DNA from: Heracleum sosnowskyi
Lineage: Eukaryota; Streptophyta; Magnoliopsida; Apiales; Apiaceae
DNA: 64,000 nucleotides
Direction of reading: 5' to 3'
NCBI GenBank assembly: GCA_030848705.1
Contig: CM061238.1
Location: 55,405,133-55,469,132, forward strand
Shown here: positions 10,466 through 23,200 of the stretch, one piece after another
Layout of the letters: each line of letters opens with the position of its first letter
How positions within the stretch are numbered: the first letter of the stretch is position 1
Program-made: the position numbers and the translations under genes
The notes under the pieces: model-generated
Databases searched by the model: none
The model's input: only the letters and a program-made list of their open reading frames with translations
What the model was told of the DNA's origin: nothing

Positions 10466-12934
10466 ATGAGTTCACAGAAACTGAGCAGTATAAAGATTCC
10501 TCCCTTCAACAAGGAGCACTACAGCTTATGGAAGAAGAAGATGTTACTTTTCATTAAAGCTTCCAATCCCATGTATTTAGATATTCTAAAGCATGGTCCC
10601 TTTGTTCCAATGATTGAGATTGGTGAAACAACTGTAGGCACTGAGATAATACCAGCAAGGCATGTTCCTAAAGACCCCTTAAAATACACTAATCCGGAAA
10701 AGGAGAAAATAACACTGGATGGACATCTCCAACTTTTCATCTGTGAATCTATGGATTTCAACATGTATGGCAATGTTGCTCACTGCAGTAGTGCAAAGAA
10801 AATGTGGGATCTTATAGAGGTGTTATGTGAAGGAACTCCAGAAGTAAGAAAGAACAAAAAGCGGATTCTGGTTTCCCAGTATGAAGCTTTCATGGCTCAG
10901 CCAAAGGAGGGAATCACAGAAGTGTTTGAGAGGTTCAACAAGCTGATAAATGAACTCAAACTCTATGACAAACACTATGAGACAGAAGAGCTCAATATGA
11001 ACTTCTTACTAACTCTTCCAGATCACTTGGAACCAAGAATCTCTTCCCTTAAAGAAAGAGATCTAACAAAGATTGGTTTTGATGTGTTGTATGGTGTTTT
11101 GAAGACATATGAGCTTGAGTTGTTTCAAAAGAGATCTATTCAAGCAAATCAAGGATTAATAGAAAATACTTCATGTGCCCTGATTGCTGATAATATAGGT
11201 CAAAGGATGGATTCTCTTAAAGTCAGTCAAGTCAAGATTGAGGAACTGGAAAGTGATGACACTGGTGATGAAACTCAAGTTGTTTATGATTTGCCTGAGG
11301 AGGATGAGTTCTACAGCATAGATGAGCTGGACAAGATGGAAAACAAATCTTTTGCATATATGGCTAGGAGATATCCTAACATTAGGTTTAAGAGGAGGCA
11401 GCCATTCAAGTCCAAATTTAATAGTGGAAATGCTGGTGGTTCTAGTGGCTCAAACTCTTTCAATAATGGGAAAGGTATTGCTGGTGCTGCTAAAGGAGGA
11501 TACAAATCAAGAAGTGTGGATAGGTCCAAATAAGATGCTATAACTGCAATGAACTTGGGCATTTTGCCACTGAGTGCAAAAAGCCTAAACATGTCAAAAA
11601 GGACAGAGCATACTTAGAGCTTGAAGCTAAGTATGAAGCTCTACTCAAGAAATAACAGGGTAAAGCTTTTATTGCTGAGGGAAAGTGCTGGGATGACTCT
11701 GATGAAGAAGAAGAACAAGAGTACTCAAACTATGCCTTGATGGCATTTTCTGATGATGGTGATTCCTCAAGTCAGGTACCTATTCTTACTTCTCTTGATA
11801 TGACCCCCTTTCAATATAAGCAGACTGTTGAAGACATGAGTACTGAAATGCTTAATATTCATACTAGCATGTTAGTTGCAAATGAAGAAATTGATAGGCT
11901 AACTGCTAAAAATCTTGAGCTTACAGAAAAGAATGAAAAACTTGAGCTAATGGTTGTGAGCCTTGATGGTTTGAAAAAAGGAGATTGAGTATCTCAAAAA
12001 CAAATTGATTTGTGCTGAACAAATAGAAAAAGCTCTTAGAGAACAAATTGCTGAAAATGAATTAAAGCTAAGAAGTTTCAAGAACTCCTCTAAACTCATT
12101 CAAACCTATCATAAGGAACACATTGAAGATTTCAAGGTTGGAGTTGGTTTTGACTATGAGAATGATAAAGGAAGGAAGAAGGCAAAGGGCAAAGGAAAAG
12201 AATCTTTTACAGACAAAAATGCCCCAACCATTTTGTCTAGTGTTGCAAAGCCCATCTTCAAAAAGAGTGTTGTTGAGTTTAATGAAGAACTATTGATCAT
12301 CAAACAACAACTTCTTGAAGAAGATGAGGCTGTTAAGGACACTTCTTCCTCTCCTAAATCTGTGAATCAGAAAGAAACCAAAGACAACCTTGTCAAGAGT
12401 CCTAAAATCAAGAAAGAAGTTGTTAAGAAAAAGAAACAAAACAGAAATGGTAAGATAGGTGTCAACAAGGGTAACAACTATGCTTATGTGCCAAATGCTC
12501 CTAGGAAACAATGTCAAAAATGCCTATCTGTAAATCATTTGACTCATAGGTGTAGTAAACCTGAGAATGCTGAAGTTGATAACCTGAGTAACCATTCTGC
12601 AGGCATAAATTCTAGTCATGATTCTTTCTGTGGTAAGTCTAACTGCATGACATGCTATGTGACTGTGATTGCTAACTGTTTATCTCGTAAGCATAAACTT
12701 GACTCTGCACAATCTTGTGAATCACACACACATGTGCACACTCACAGGACAGGATCCCCAATCAAGGTTGAGAGGATAAAAACTTCATGTGAGCCTAAGA
12801 GTGTAAACTCCAAAGCCACAATCAAAGTGAAGTCTCCTACTGTGAAGAATGCTATTTATGACAGAAGAATTGTTAACAAAACTGTTTCTAAATCAACTGG
12901 ACCCTACCAAGTGTGGGTACCAAAAACAACTTAG
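10466..12934 (+). pseudogene. Gag of element C (frameshifted)
   Basis: The start is ATG at 10466 (MSSQKLSSIKIPPFNKEHY). The N-terminal half is a copia gag/UBN2-type domain (ICESMDFNMYGNVAHCSSAKK, MWDLIEVLCEGT). The frame breaks near 11520, so the first ORF stops at 11533. Zinc knuckle CYNCNELGHFATEC (about 11537-11578) is in the next frame, which has a TAA at 11653-11655. A coiled-coil-like stretch follows, then another frameshift at an A run near 11975. The last part (12005-12934) has a second knuckle CQKCLSVNHLTHRC and a degenerate Cys cluster, and ends at TAG just before pol. An intact version would be a long Sirevirus-type Gag. Three lesions disable this copy. Confidence 0.9.
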
Positions 12935-12945
12935 TCATTTTGTGA

Positions 12946-15900
12946 ATGCAGGGCAACAGGAATAAAAGAGTCATATGGATCTTGGACAGTGGATGCTCAA
13001 GTCACATGACTGGTGATATAGCCCTGCTATCACAATTTGAGGAGAAGGTTGGCCCATCAGTAACCTTTGGAAATGACAACATTGGTTATACAATGGGACA
13101 TGGTAGTGTTAAATATGGGAATGTCATTATTGAAGATGTAGCATTTGTTGAAGGACTGAAGCACAACCTCTTGAGTATTGGAAAATTCACCAACAGGGGT
13201 TTCAAAGTGGAATTTGATGAAGATCATTGTCTAATCTCAAAAAGAGGAAGTGGTGAACTTGTTTTAACTGGTGTGAAGAAAGGAAGCTTGTTTGTAGCTG
13301 ATCTCAAGGCTGCAGACAAGGGAGAAATTTGTTGTTTCTACACAAAGGCCACAAAAGAAGAATTCTGGCTATGGCACAAGAAACTGTCTCACTTGAATGT
13401 TCAGGCAATGAACTCTCTGACAAAGAGAGAGCTCCTCAGAGATATGCCTGCCCTGGAGTTTGTGCAAGATGGAGCATGTGAAGCATGCCAAAAAGGAAAG
13501 ATTAAGAGATCAAGTCACAAGAACAAGTTGCTCAATTCAAACTCCAAGCCTCTGCAGCTAATTCACATGGATCTATTTGGCCCTGTGAATGTTATGTCCC
13601 TTTCCAAGAAGAAATATGCTCTAGTCATGGTTGATGATTATTCAAGATACACTTGGGTGGAATTTCTATTCTCCAAGGATGAAGCACCTCAAGTAATCAT
13701 AGAGCATATTAAGAGAGTTGATAGAGAAGCACATAGCACTGGTTCCTCTGTAGTTGCATTGAGAAGTGATAATGGAACTGAGTTTAGAAATTCAACACTG
13801 TATGAGTTTTGCAAAGATAAAGGAATTTCTCAACAATTTTCAGCTCCTAGAACTCCTCAGCAAAATGGAGTAGTTGAGAGAAAGAATAGAACTCTCATTC
13901 AAGCTGCAAGAACAATGTTGTTGGATGCAAAGCTACCTACTAGCTTTTGGGCTGATGCTGTTAACACAGCATGCTATGTGCAAAATAGAACATTGATCAA
14001 TAAGAAGTCTGGAAAAACTCCTTACTCATTAATGGCTGGCAAAAGAGCATCCTTCAAGCATCTTCATGTGTTTGGAAGCAAGTGTTTTGTGATGAAAGAT
14101 ACCTCTGAACATGTTGGAAAATTTGATGCTAAAGCATTTGAAGGTATTTTCATTGGATACTATCTGGAAAGGACAACATACAAGGTGTTTGTACCTGAAC
14201 AATACAAAGTCATGGAAAGCATGGATGTTACCTTTGATGACAAGAAAACTCCTGGACTTAAAACAAGTGAACAATACAGTGTGCCACTAAGATTTGAAAA
14301 TCAAGGTTACCTTGAGGATTCTGAAAGTGAGGATGAACCTCATGCTCAAACTGTTCTAGAAAATGAAACTCTTGAAGTTGATGATCTTCTTCAAACACCT
14401 GTGCAAGGATTCACAAACACAGGGGGAGAAGAAGAGAATGCAACTGACACTCAAAATGATCCTGGATCAAGTCAAGGAAATGAACAGGGTCACACAAGGA
14501 AATGGGACAGAGCCCACACTAGGGATCAAATCATTGGAGATCCTGGTGAGGGAGTTAGAACAAGAAGGGCAACAATGAATACATGTCTGTATAGCTGCTT
14601 TCTGTCACAAGAAGAACCAAAAGTAGTTGAAGAAGCCTTGAAGAATTCTGACTGGATTGTTGCCATGCAAGAAGAATTAAATCAATTTGAGAAAAACAAA
14701 GTATGGGAACTAGTACCACCTCCAAAAGGAAAGAATGTTATTGACATCAAATGGGTGTTCAGAAACAAGATGGATGAAGAAGGAGTGGTGATTAGAAACA
14801 AAGCAAGGTTGGTTGCCAAAGGATACTGTCAACAAGAAGGCATTGACTATGATGAGACATTTGCACCTGTAGCTAGACTGGAAGCCATCAAAATCTTCTT
14901 GGCTTTTGCAGCTCACTCAGATTTCAAGGTGTATCAAATGGATGTGAAAAGTGCATTTCTCAATGGTGATCTTGCTGAAGAAGTTTATGTGTCCCAACCA
15001 CCTGGCTTTGAAAATGAAAATTTCCCAGACTTTGTGTATAGACTGCTCAAGGCACTCTATGGACTCAAACAAGCACCAAGAGCCTAGTATGAAACTCTAT
15101 CTCAATTCCTTCTTGAGCATCAATTTACCAGGGGTAAAATTGATAAAACCCTATTCTTCAAGAAGCATGGAAATGATATCATTCTTGTTCAAATCTATGT
15201 GGATGATATCATCTTTGGCTCTTCAAATGAAAAACTCTGTGAAAGGTTCTCTAAGTTGATGCAAAGCAAATATGAGATGAGCATGATGGGAGAGTTAACC
15301 TTCTTCCTAGGCCTGCAAGTGCATCAAAGGGAGGATGACATCTTTATAAACCAATCTAAGTATGTTAAAGATCTTTTAAAGAAGTATGGTTTAGAAGAGT
15401 CATCCCCAGCAAAAACTCCTATGTCCACTGCAATCAAGCTAGATGAAGATAAGAAGGGCAAGAGAGTTGACATCAAGGTCTATAGAGGAATGGTTGGATC
15501 ACTGCTCTATCTCATAGTTAGCAGGCCAGACATCATGTTTGCCACATGTCTTTGTGCAAGGTTCTAGTCTGATCCTAAGGAATCTCACATGATGGCTATC
15601 AAAAGAATCTTCAAGTATCTGCAAGGGACTCCTAATCTTGGGCTATGGTATCCAAAGGGCACTGGGTTCAACCTGGTTGGTTACACAGATTCTGATTATG
15701 CTGGATGCAGAATTGATAGGAAGAGCACCTCTGGAAGCTGCCAATTCTTAGGTCAAAGGTTAGTGTCCTGGTTTAGTAAGAAACAACAATCCACAGCAAC
15801 ATCTACAGCTGAGGCTGAATATATTGCTGCTGGAAGCTGCTGTGCTCAATTGCTTTGGATTAGAAATCAACTCATGGATTATGGACTAGTATTAGAACAC

Positions 15901-16155
15901 ATTTCTCTGATGTGTGATAATACTAGTGCAATATCCATTGTAGCTAATCCTGTTAACCATTCTAATACAAAGCACATTGAGATAAGGTACCATTTCATAA
16001 GGGAACATGCAGCAAATAGTACTATAGCAGTCTCTTATGTTCCAACAGAGAAACAGTTAGCTGACATGTTCACTAAACCTCTAAATGAAGCTGTCTTCAA
16101 CAGACTAGTGAGTGAAATTGGAATGCTTAATCCTTCATTTAGCTATTCTAAGTGA
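12946..16155 (+). pseudogene. Pol of element C (two nonsense codons)
   Basis: One frame runs from ATG 12946, directly after an in-frame TGA, to 16155. It holds protease (WILDSGCSSHMTG), GAG-pre-integrase (WHKKLSHLN), integrase zinc finger and core (HMDLFGPV, RSDNGTEF, NGVVERKNRT), a hinge, RT (YVDDIIFGS at about 15199) and RNase H (STAEAEYIAAG). Two TAG codons break it: 15085-15087, where relatives have Trp in APRAWYET, and 15565-15567, where relatives have Gln in CARFQ. About 1,070 codons in total, the usual size for a copia pol. The start overlaps a conserved TGTGA(A/T)TGCAGGG junction shared with A and B. Confidence 0.93.
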
Positions 16156-16679
16156 GTATGCTAGTTCATAATTGCAGCAGTAAATTTTCACTGTATTTAG
16201 ATGCTCTATTCATTTGGAGTGAAAATTAGCTGAGATATGATTTATAAATATTTTAGTATTTTACTGCATAGTTTTCAAATCATACTTTTCTGAGAAGTTA
16301 TGAGTTTTTAAGACATCTCTACATAGGTGATCTTGAGAGTTCACGACTTAGTTCAAATCAAACATGCTTATATCGCAAACTATTGAAACTGTGAGACTTT
16401 GCGATATAGTTCATTTCATGAGTTTGCGACACAGTTCATTTTATGACTTCGCGACTTAGAATAACTATATCGACAAGTCTCCATATTTGACAGAATTTTG
16501 AATTAAATTAATTTTATTTCATAATTTTGATATAAGTCTGACAAAATGCTTGAAATTCCAATACGAGAGTTTTAGACAGGGTATTTATACTATATCGCAA
16601 AGTCCCCCCCCCCCCAATCTTTCGATCTCTAAGACTTTGCGACATAGTTCACTTTTAGACTCTGCGATATACTTTGTAA
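16156..16679 (+). other. Pol-to-ORF3 spacer of C
   Basis: Non-coding sequence rich in copies of the same motif found in the LTR of C, mostly in the opposite orientation, plus a run of 12 C (16604-16615). No promoter-like G-box was found here. Confidence 0.7.
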
Positions 16680-16695
16680 GACTTTGCGGTACAGG
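16337..16695. repeat. Inverted copies of the LTR motif in C spacer
   Basis: About ten copies of GACTTTGCGAYATAGTTCA or its complement occur. Two pairs form hairpins: TATATCGCAAA (16369-16379) with TTTGCGATATA (16398-16408), and ACTATATCGCAAAGTC (16589-16604) with GACTTTGCGACATAGT (16633-16648, one mismatch). Confidence 0.85.
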
Positions 16696-19600
16696 CTATT
16701 CCATCTGAAACCGAGGCAAACCCAAGGTACAAGTGCTTTGTACGCTTTCTGAACACCTTGTATCTTCGTAAGGCGTTGACGATGAATCCACCCATGTACA
16801 TCGATATCCTTGAGGCATTTTGGAGGACGGCCAATTGCACTTTACTGGCAAGGGAAGATGGGACTTCATTCTATGAAGTAACCTGCAGTATTGGAGGAAA
16901 GGAGTTGGTATTTGGGGAGAAAGAAGTAAATGAAACATTTGGTTTTAAGACGGAGGGGCATGATGCTGAAGCCAGTGACCAGGAAATGGTGGATTTCTTG
17001 ACACTGATAAAGTATGCTGATGAGATAGATATGGGGAAGCTGACCAAGAAGCATGTAAGGAGGGAGTGGTCATTTTTGTTTGATGCTCTGCAGAAGGTGT
17101 TTCTGTGCAGAAAGACTGGGTGGGATCAAATCAGCCACATTACAGTGAGGCTTGCTCATTCCCTGACATACAACCAGGGAATCAATGTAGGAGCAATCAT
17201 TGTAAGGGAGTTGGCTCAAAGGTTAGGTAAGTCTCCACGCCACAGAGGTACTGAAATCTTCTATCCTCGTTTTCTTCAATGCATTTTAAATCATTTAGAT
17301 TCTCATTTGCATGAATTAGAAGGGATAGACACAACAAAATTGGCTTATCCTAAGTCCATGTACAAAGTTCTATTTGGTACATTGGACACTAGGAATCAAG
17401 TTGATGTAACTTTGAGTGTGACTGAGCATATGCAAAACACATTCAAAACTTACACACTTGATCAGCCCATATATCATGAACTCTCTTGGAAAGGAAAGGC
17501 TAAGGCGGATGAAGCTACAGATTCTAACCCAAGCCTTCCTAACCCATCCAATAACCCCCCTGAAAACAGTACAGTAGTTATTAGGGAGCAAAGTGCACCA
17601 GTCTCTCAAAAGATTGGTGTTACTAAAAAGAAGACAAAGAAGAGACCCTTAGCTATTATCAATGAGTCTGTAGAAATAGGATGTGAGGAATCTGAGTCAC
17701 AGCTCACCAGACCAAAGAAGAAGTCTAAAGAAATAGCCACCACTGAATCCTCCCAACAGGATTCAGATGTGCAACAAGGGGTACACCTGTTACTGTCAAT
17801 GGCCTCTCAACAGGACATTGGCATTGAAAAGAGTAGTCTCCCCACTACATTCTGTACAGAGTCTGCACAGGGTCAAGAACTCACTCTTGACCCAGGTGGA
17901 AATAAGGGTGGTCCTACACAGAGTGGAGAGCACATCACAATTGAGACTCCTCCTATTTCTCAGGGGGAGTTGCCAAAATCTGTTCTACACCACACTTCTC
18001 TTCCAGAATCTACATCTAATATTTCTTCTCAACAAAATAGTCATTCTCATGACATTTCTGAAATTAATCAATCACAATCCAAATCTGTGATTGAGCCAAC
18101 CTCAAGTGACATGGTGCATGACACTGTGCTCACCACCCAGGAACCACATCTAGTTGGTCAGGGAATGCATGTTGGGGCATATCCTAATGACACCAACACA
18201 AACATAGAGGATTCACCATTTCTCACTGGAGACTCTATGCCAAACTCTCCATTCCTTATTTACATGGACCTGCCTTCACAGGCACATGGAGATGATGTTG
18301 TCACTCATCCCATTTCAATGGAGAAAACATCAGACTCCACAGTCATTCCAAGACTGGAGGAAACTCTTACATCTATCCCCCCTGAGGTGCCTAGCACTAG
18401 CACTAACTTGGCCCAGGCCACAATTTTAGAATGGCTGAAACCTGTGCAACATGACAGGGCTTCAGGATCATCCTCTGTGCCACCACAATTGATGGAAGAA
18501 GAATTGCAAAATCTTCATGTGGCACAGATAGATGAGTTCTCAAAGATTGCCCAACATCTCCTCACATCTGGACTCCCAAATCAGGACTATGAAGCTATTT
18601 TGCTCTGTCACAAGGAGGATGTTGAGGCTCAGGCAGAAAAGATTGTGGATGAAGCCCAACAGGATGGAAATGTAGATGCCTGGTTGGATGCTAAGAGGTC
18701 AGTGAAGCTGAAGGATGCACTAGCCTATCTCAGGGAAGACTATCTCACAGCTCTAGGATCAAATGCCAAGGGTCTTTCTCCTGCAGATATCTATGAGGCA
18801 GTGAATGAGGTGTATAAAAGTCAATTGAAGGCTCTGCACTATCTTGGGAAAGGTCTTCAATCAGAGGTCTACACTATCAAAGAGGAAACTGACCAATCTA
18901 TGGCTCAGCTAAGGAATGCCTATCTCTCTGATTTTCCCAAGGTGGATGGCATCCTCAAAGAAGTCAGGAAGACCAATCAGCAAGTGTCTAGAATGGATCT
19001 CTCTCTAGCTATGGTGGCTGACAATTTGAAGAGAATGTCCACCAAGTTAGACAACCAGCAGTCTAACATCAATATCAACTCTATGCTCTCAGTGTTATGG
19101 AAAAACCAGTATGGTGACAAGCTAGTGGATGAGGTTCCTGTCTCCAATATTTCTAAATTTGAGTTCTCAAAGCTCAAGGACCAGGCCCTCAATCCTTTCA
19201 AGTCCGAGCAGTTGTTTTCCAAGGTTGAAAGGTTGGAGAAGGAAGTGGCATCTTTGAAATCAGAAAACCAAGGGAATTCTCATTCCTTGGAGCTCCTAAA
19301 TACCAAAATGGATGACCAAACCAACTCAACTTCAAACATTCTGTTGGTACAACAACAAATGATGACTTCTATGATGAGAAGCATGAATCTTCCTGTTCCT
19401 GGAGAAGCTCAACACATCTTGTCTGATCCCAAGCCTAAGGGGGAGAAATGAAAGGAAGGTGTCATTCTAGAAAAGAGAGAGGGAGCTTCTACAAAGCAAA
19501 AACTGAAAGGGAAAGTTACATCAGAAGAGGAGCTCAAACCAATCACCTTTCCTACTGTTTCTGTCACCAGTCTAGCTGGCCAGAAAAGTAGTGTGACTAC

Positions 19601-20287
19601 AACCTTCTACCCTGGCACATTGCCAAGTGATATCTCTATTCCTCTCATCTCAACAAGTGCTCAGCCTGTCAAAGCCAACACAATCACTGAGGCCAAGCTA
19701 CAGGAAGTTGCCAACACAAACATATATCATGATGTGGCCTTTCTGGAGTTTCTGAAAGCCATCATCATCAGTGTACAAGGTGACACCAAGAACTACAGGA
19801 GAATGATCAAGGAAAACATCAAATACCTAACTGTGGTAGTCATGAATATCAAGAATGCCTATCTAAGAGAAATTATCATGGTATCCAAAGAAAATGACCT
19901 TTGGCATTTGTCTTTTGAAACTCTGGAGAAGCTGAGATATTCTGAACTAGATGTCATACTAGAGCTAATAGTGAAGGAAGGTGACAACAACAGAATGCTG
20001 TATGAGGATTTGAAGAAGGACCAATTTTCAAGATTGCCTGAGGTCATCTCAAAACCAAAAACAGTAATTTTCCAAAGCACCACCAAAGCAAACTCTATTG
20101 ATCAGATTGTAGTTCCTGCACAGTTGGTGATGAAGAATAAGGACAAAATAAATGGGGTACTTCAGATGCTCAGGGCAAAAAGAGGTTTCAGAAAAGCAGA
20201 AGAGCTAGAGATGATCCAAACTCTTCAATCATTTCTCATTCATGGCAGAATTCCTGGGTCTTTAAAAGAAAGAAAGGACAGGAAAGA
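16680..20287 (+). pseudogene. ORF3 of element C (accessory protein; stop and insertion)
   Basis: The frame is open from 16680; the first ATG is at 16782. Similarity to ORF3 of B begins upstream of that ATG (RFLNTLYLRKALT versus B RFLLHSDIGTALT), so the real start may be spliced or non-ATG. An N-terminal domain contains VRREWSFLFDALQKVF and WDQI, matching B LRKEWSFFFDCITRAF and WDAI. Then come basic clusters KKKTKKRPL and RPKKKSKE, a long Ser/Thr/Pro/Gln-rich middle, a helical coiled-coil-like part, and a C-terminal domain (SELDVILELIVKEGDNNR) resembling B EELEYVLYLLKVKNRH. TGA at 19449-19451 is the only stop; the frame then continues to 20287, where G2 is inserted. No signal peptide or membrane helix is evident. 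The function is unknown. 'Env-like' is the traditional label, but the sequence does not support it. Confidence 0.82.
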
Positions 20288-23200
20288 TGTAACACCCCCA
20301 GATCCGGGGTCAGGAATCTGGGTTGTCACGCTCCATCAATTATACAATACCTGCATTACTTACAACATTCTAATAATACAACTCCAAAGACCCCAATCAC
20401 TTACGCACACACACACAAGTTATAGCCTTGGAAATGAGCAACAAAAGTAACATTTGTTATTACAACTCAAATGTACTATCCATGATCTCATCTATTATTT
20501 ACAACCTCTACCTGAAGTTACAATAATAGACCTCACCGTTTTATACAAGGTTTAATAATACAAACCTACTCGAAAACAATTCTTACTAATTCAGTCTGCA
20601 ACTATTCTGCTCACACCAGAAGTATCCATCTTGCTGAACTAACTCAAGGGTGGTCTCTCCATCCCCTTGATCTCGTAACACGAGGTGAATCGGCAACGTT
20701 TTCTTCATGCTGAAAGTTTTAATAAAGCAAGAATGAGCTAATAGCGCTCAGCAAGAAATCTATCCTAGTTTAAATCTTTAAATCTTTAAACCTTTCAGGT
20801 AGATAATCCATATAGGACCCATATTTAAAAACTACTAGGGTTCGACCCACAAAATAGTATACCGTTCAAAATACCGTATGACTTATAATCATACTCAGTT
20901 ACTTTTCGTAATTCATTTAGGAACCCTTGGTATCGATAGAATGAACCAAGATTCAAAACATATCTTTTAAAATAGATATCAAATAATGGAATCAAGGCTT
21001 AAAGCCTATCCATTGATTCAAAGTACTATACAGTTCAACATACTGTATCTCTTAAATACACACATATCTATTTAGATATCTCATACGGTTCAAAATACTG
21101 TAAAATATCAGTAATGAACACCTTTGAAACTCCGTTCATATACAGAACGATATGTGTAAACATTCTTTTCGTCAAAACATGCCATACAGTACAACTACTG
21201 TATGAGGAACATCACTACTCATCACTGCCACATTATCAGTAACTCAACACGGTGATCAACCGTTGTATCGTAACTTTTCTACTAGTAGAAGGACGACTTC
21301 CTATTCGGTTATCACCCTGGCCGCATACGGGCCACTGTGCTAAGAGATCACTACCTCGGTGCCTATTTCGTCATCGGGTAAGCCTTAGCACTCAAGAGAT
21401 CACTACCTCGGCGCCTATTTCGTCACCGGGTAAGCCTTGATAATTTTGGCACTACCCCGACACCTGTTTCATTGCCGTGTAGGCCCTTCCAGTTCCCATT
21501 ATAGAAAACAATATCAATGAAACGGGAATCGGAACTTAATCCTATTTTCCCCAAGTACAATTACTTGTCAAAACTTTGTAACCATTCAGAATTCCTTACT
21601 CTAGAGTATTTGAAGGGAGTAAGTCACAGAGTGGGTTGACATTAGTCAACGAAACTACCGATGATTAACATGTATTTTGAAATCATGACCAGGGAGTTTA
21701 TTGAAATTTTCAGAGTTTAGCAAGTTTGAAATTCTTTACTTGAATGGGGGAGTCATCCCCAACTATAGGTATTCTAGAGGAACAATGGAAGTAAAACTCT
21801 GTCCTCGACTTCTTGAACTAGATTCCCAATTTTCGATGAGTAGAAAACACCATTCGCATTTAATTATCTTTAAATATCTTAAGATAATAATTGGGAATCT
21901 CTGTTTTAAATATCTTCTCTGAAGATCAGAAAGTTTTGTGTAAATAGTAGAACCTTAAATAATATAATAAGGTTCTATGATTTTTAAATCATATTTGAAA
22001 TATTTAATAAATACCCAAATAATAAATATTGAATTATTATTAAATAATAATCCACTTAAATGAATATTCAAAGTAATATTTACTTAGTTAATAGATATTC
22101 AAAATAATATTTTTAATAATATTATTTAATATCACACATTAAATATCCAATATTATATATATATTGGAATATTTAATCATCATATATAAAACATAGCTGT
22201 CCCTGGACCCTCCAGTATCTGACAGTATTATTAAAATAAAGTAGTAATTTAACTCCCGGTATATTATTTTAAAATCATCGTACGACTGCTCTATACTTAG
22301 AGCCTTTAAACCTCGGTTTATATCTAGTATTTACCTAGCATATAAACCTTATATCTTACGAAAGCTTTTACTAAAAGCGTAAACAGTTTAAAAAGTTCTC
22401 ACAGCATTAAAGCAGAATAGATATATATATCAATCACATAAATCACAACAGCATCTTTTATATTGTGTAGGGTTTGAAAACTTGCATGCATCTATCATAT
22501 GCATACATCACATCTCATCATTTTTAATACCATCACATCTATATACGATGTGAGGTTTGAAAGCATGCATCTAACATATGCATATTATCAGAATAGTGTC
22601 CTTTAAAATACAGCATGGAATGAGAAAACTTGCCTTGGGTCCTTGGTTGTTAGGCGTTCAAGAACTTGACGCAAATCTATAAATAAAGAAATACTCGATC
22701 AGTCCCCTAACGTAATCATTCGCTCATAACACTCATTTAAAGTCAACTATATGTTAAACACATCATGTAGTCACGTTATTCCTCAACAAGGTTCGTATTT
22801 TAATCAACTCTAAATATTCTTTCTATCTTAGTCACAATGGTTGGTCAAAGTAGTACCCTAGAGTTGACTTTTCATAGAGTTACTATTACGCGACTCGTAC
22901 TCTAACACTTTTAATAAATCCGAAAACTCATATTTAAATACGAGACCACTTCTAAAATCATCTTGAGTATTTTTAATATTTATCATAAAAGTTTCGATCT
23001 CAAAACAGGGGTTTCACTTAGTGAAATGTATTCTCAAACTTGGATGAGCTACGGAAAGTTACTATTCGCACGCCTTTCACTAAAACGCTCATATCTCCTT
23101 AACCGTTAGTCGAAATGACACACCGTTTTCGCGTGCGCGATCCAGGGAAAGAATAGAACAAAATGTTTGAACATGTTTTTCTGCTTATGGGGATCAAAAT

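Noticed and set aside
16604..16615. Run of 12 C as a functional element
   Set aside because: Homopolymer runs are common next to Sirevirus LTR ends and are error-prone in assemblies; no independent support.
20288..20450. C-terminal extension of ORF3 of C
   Set aside because: The frame reads by chance into the LTR of G2; the true sequence is cut at 20287.
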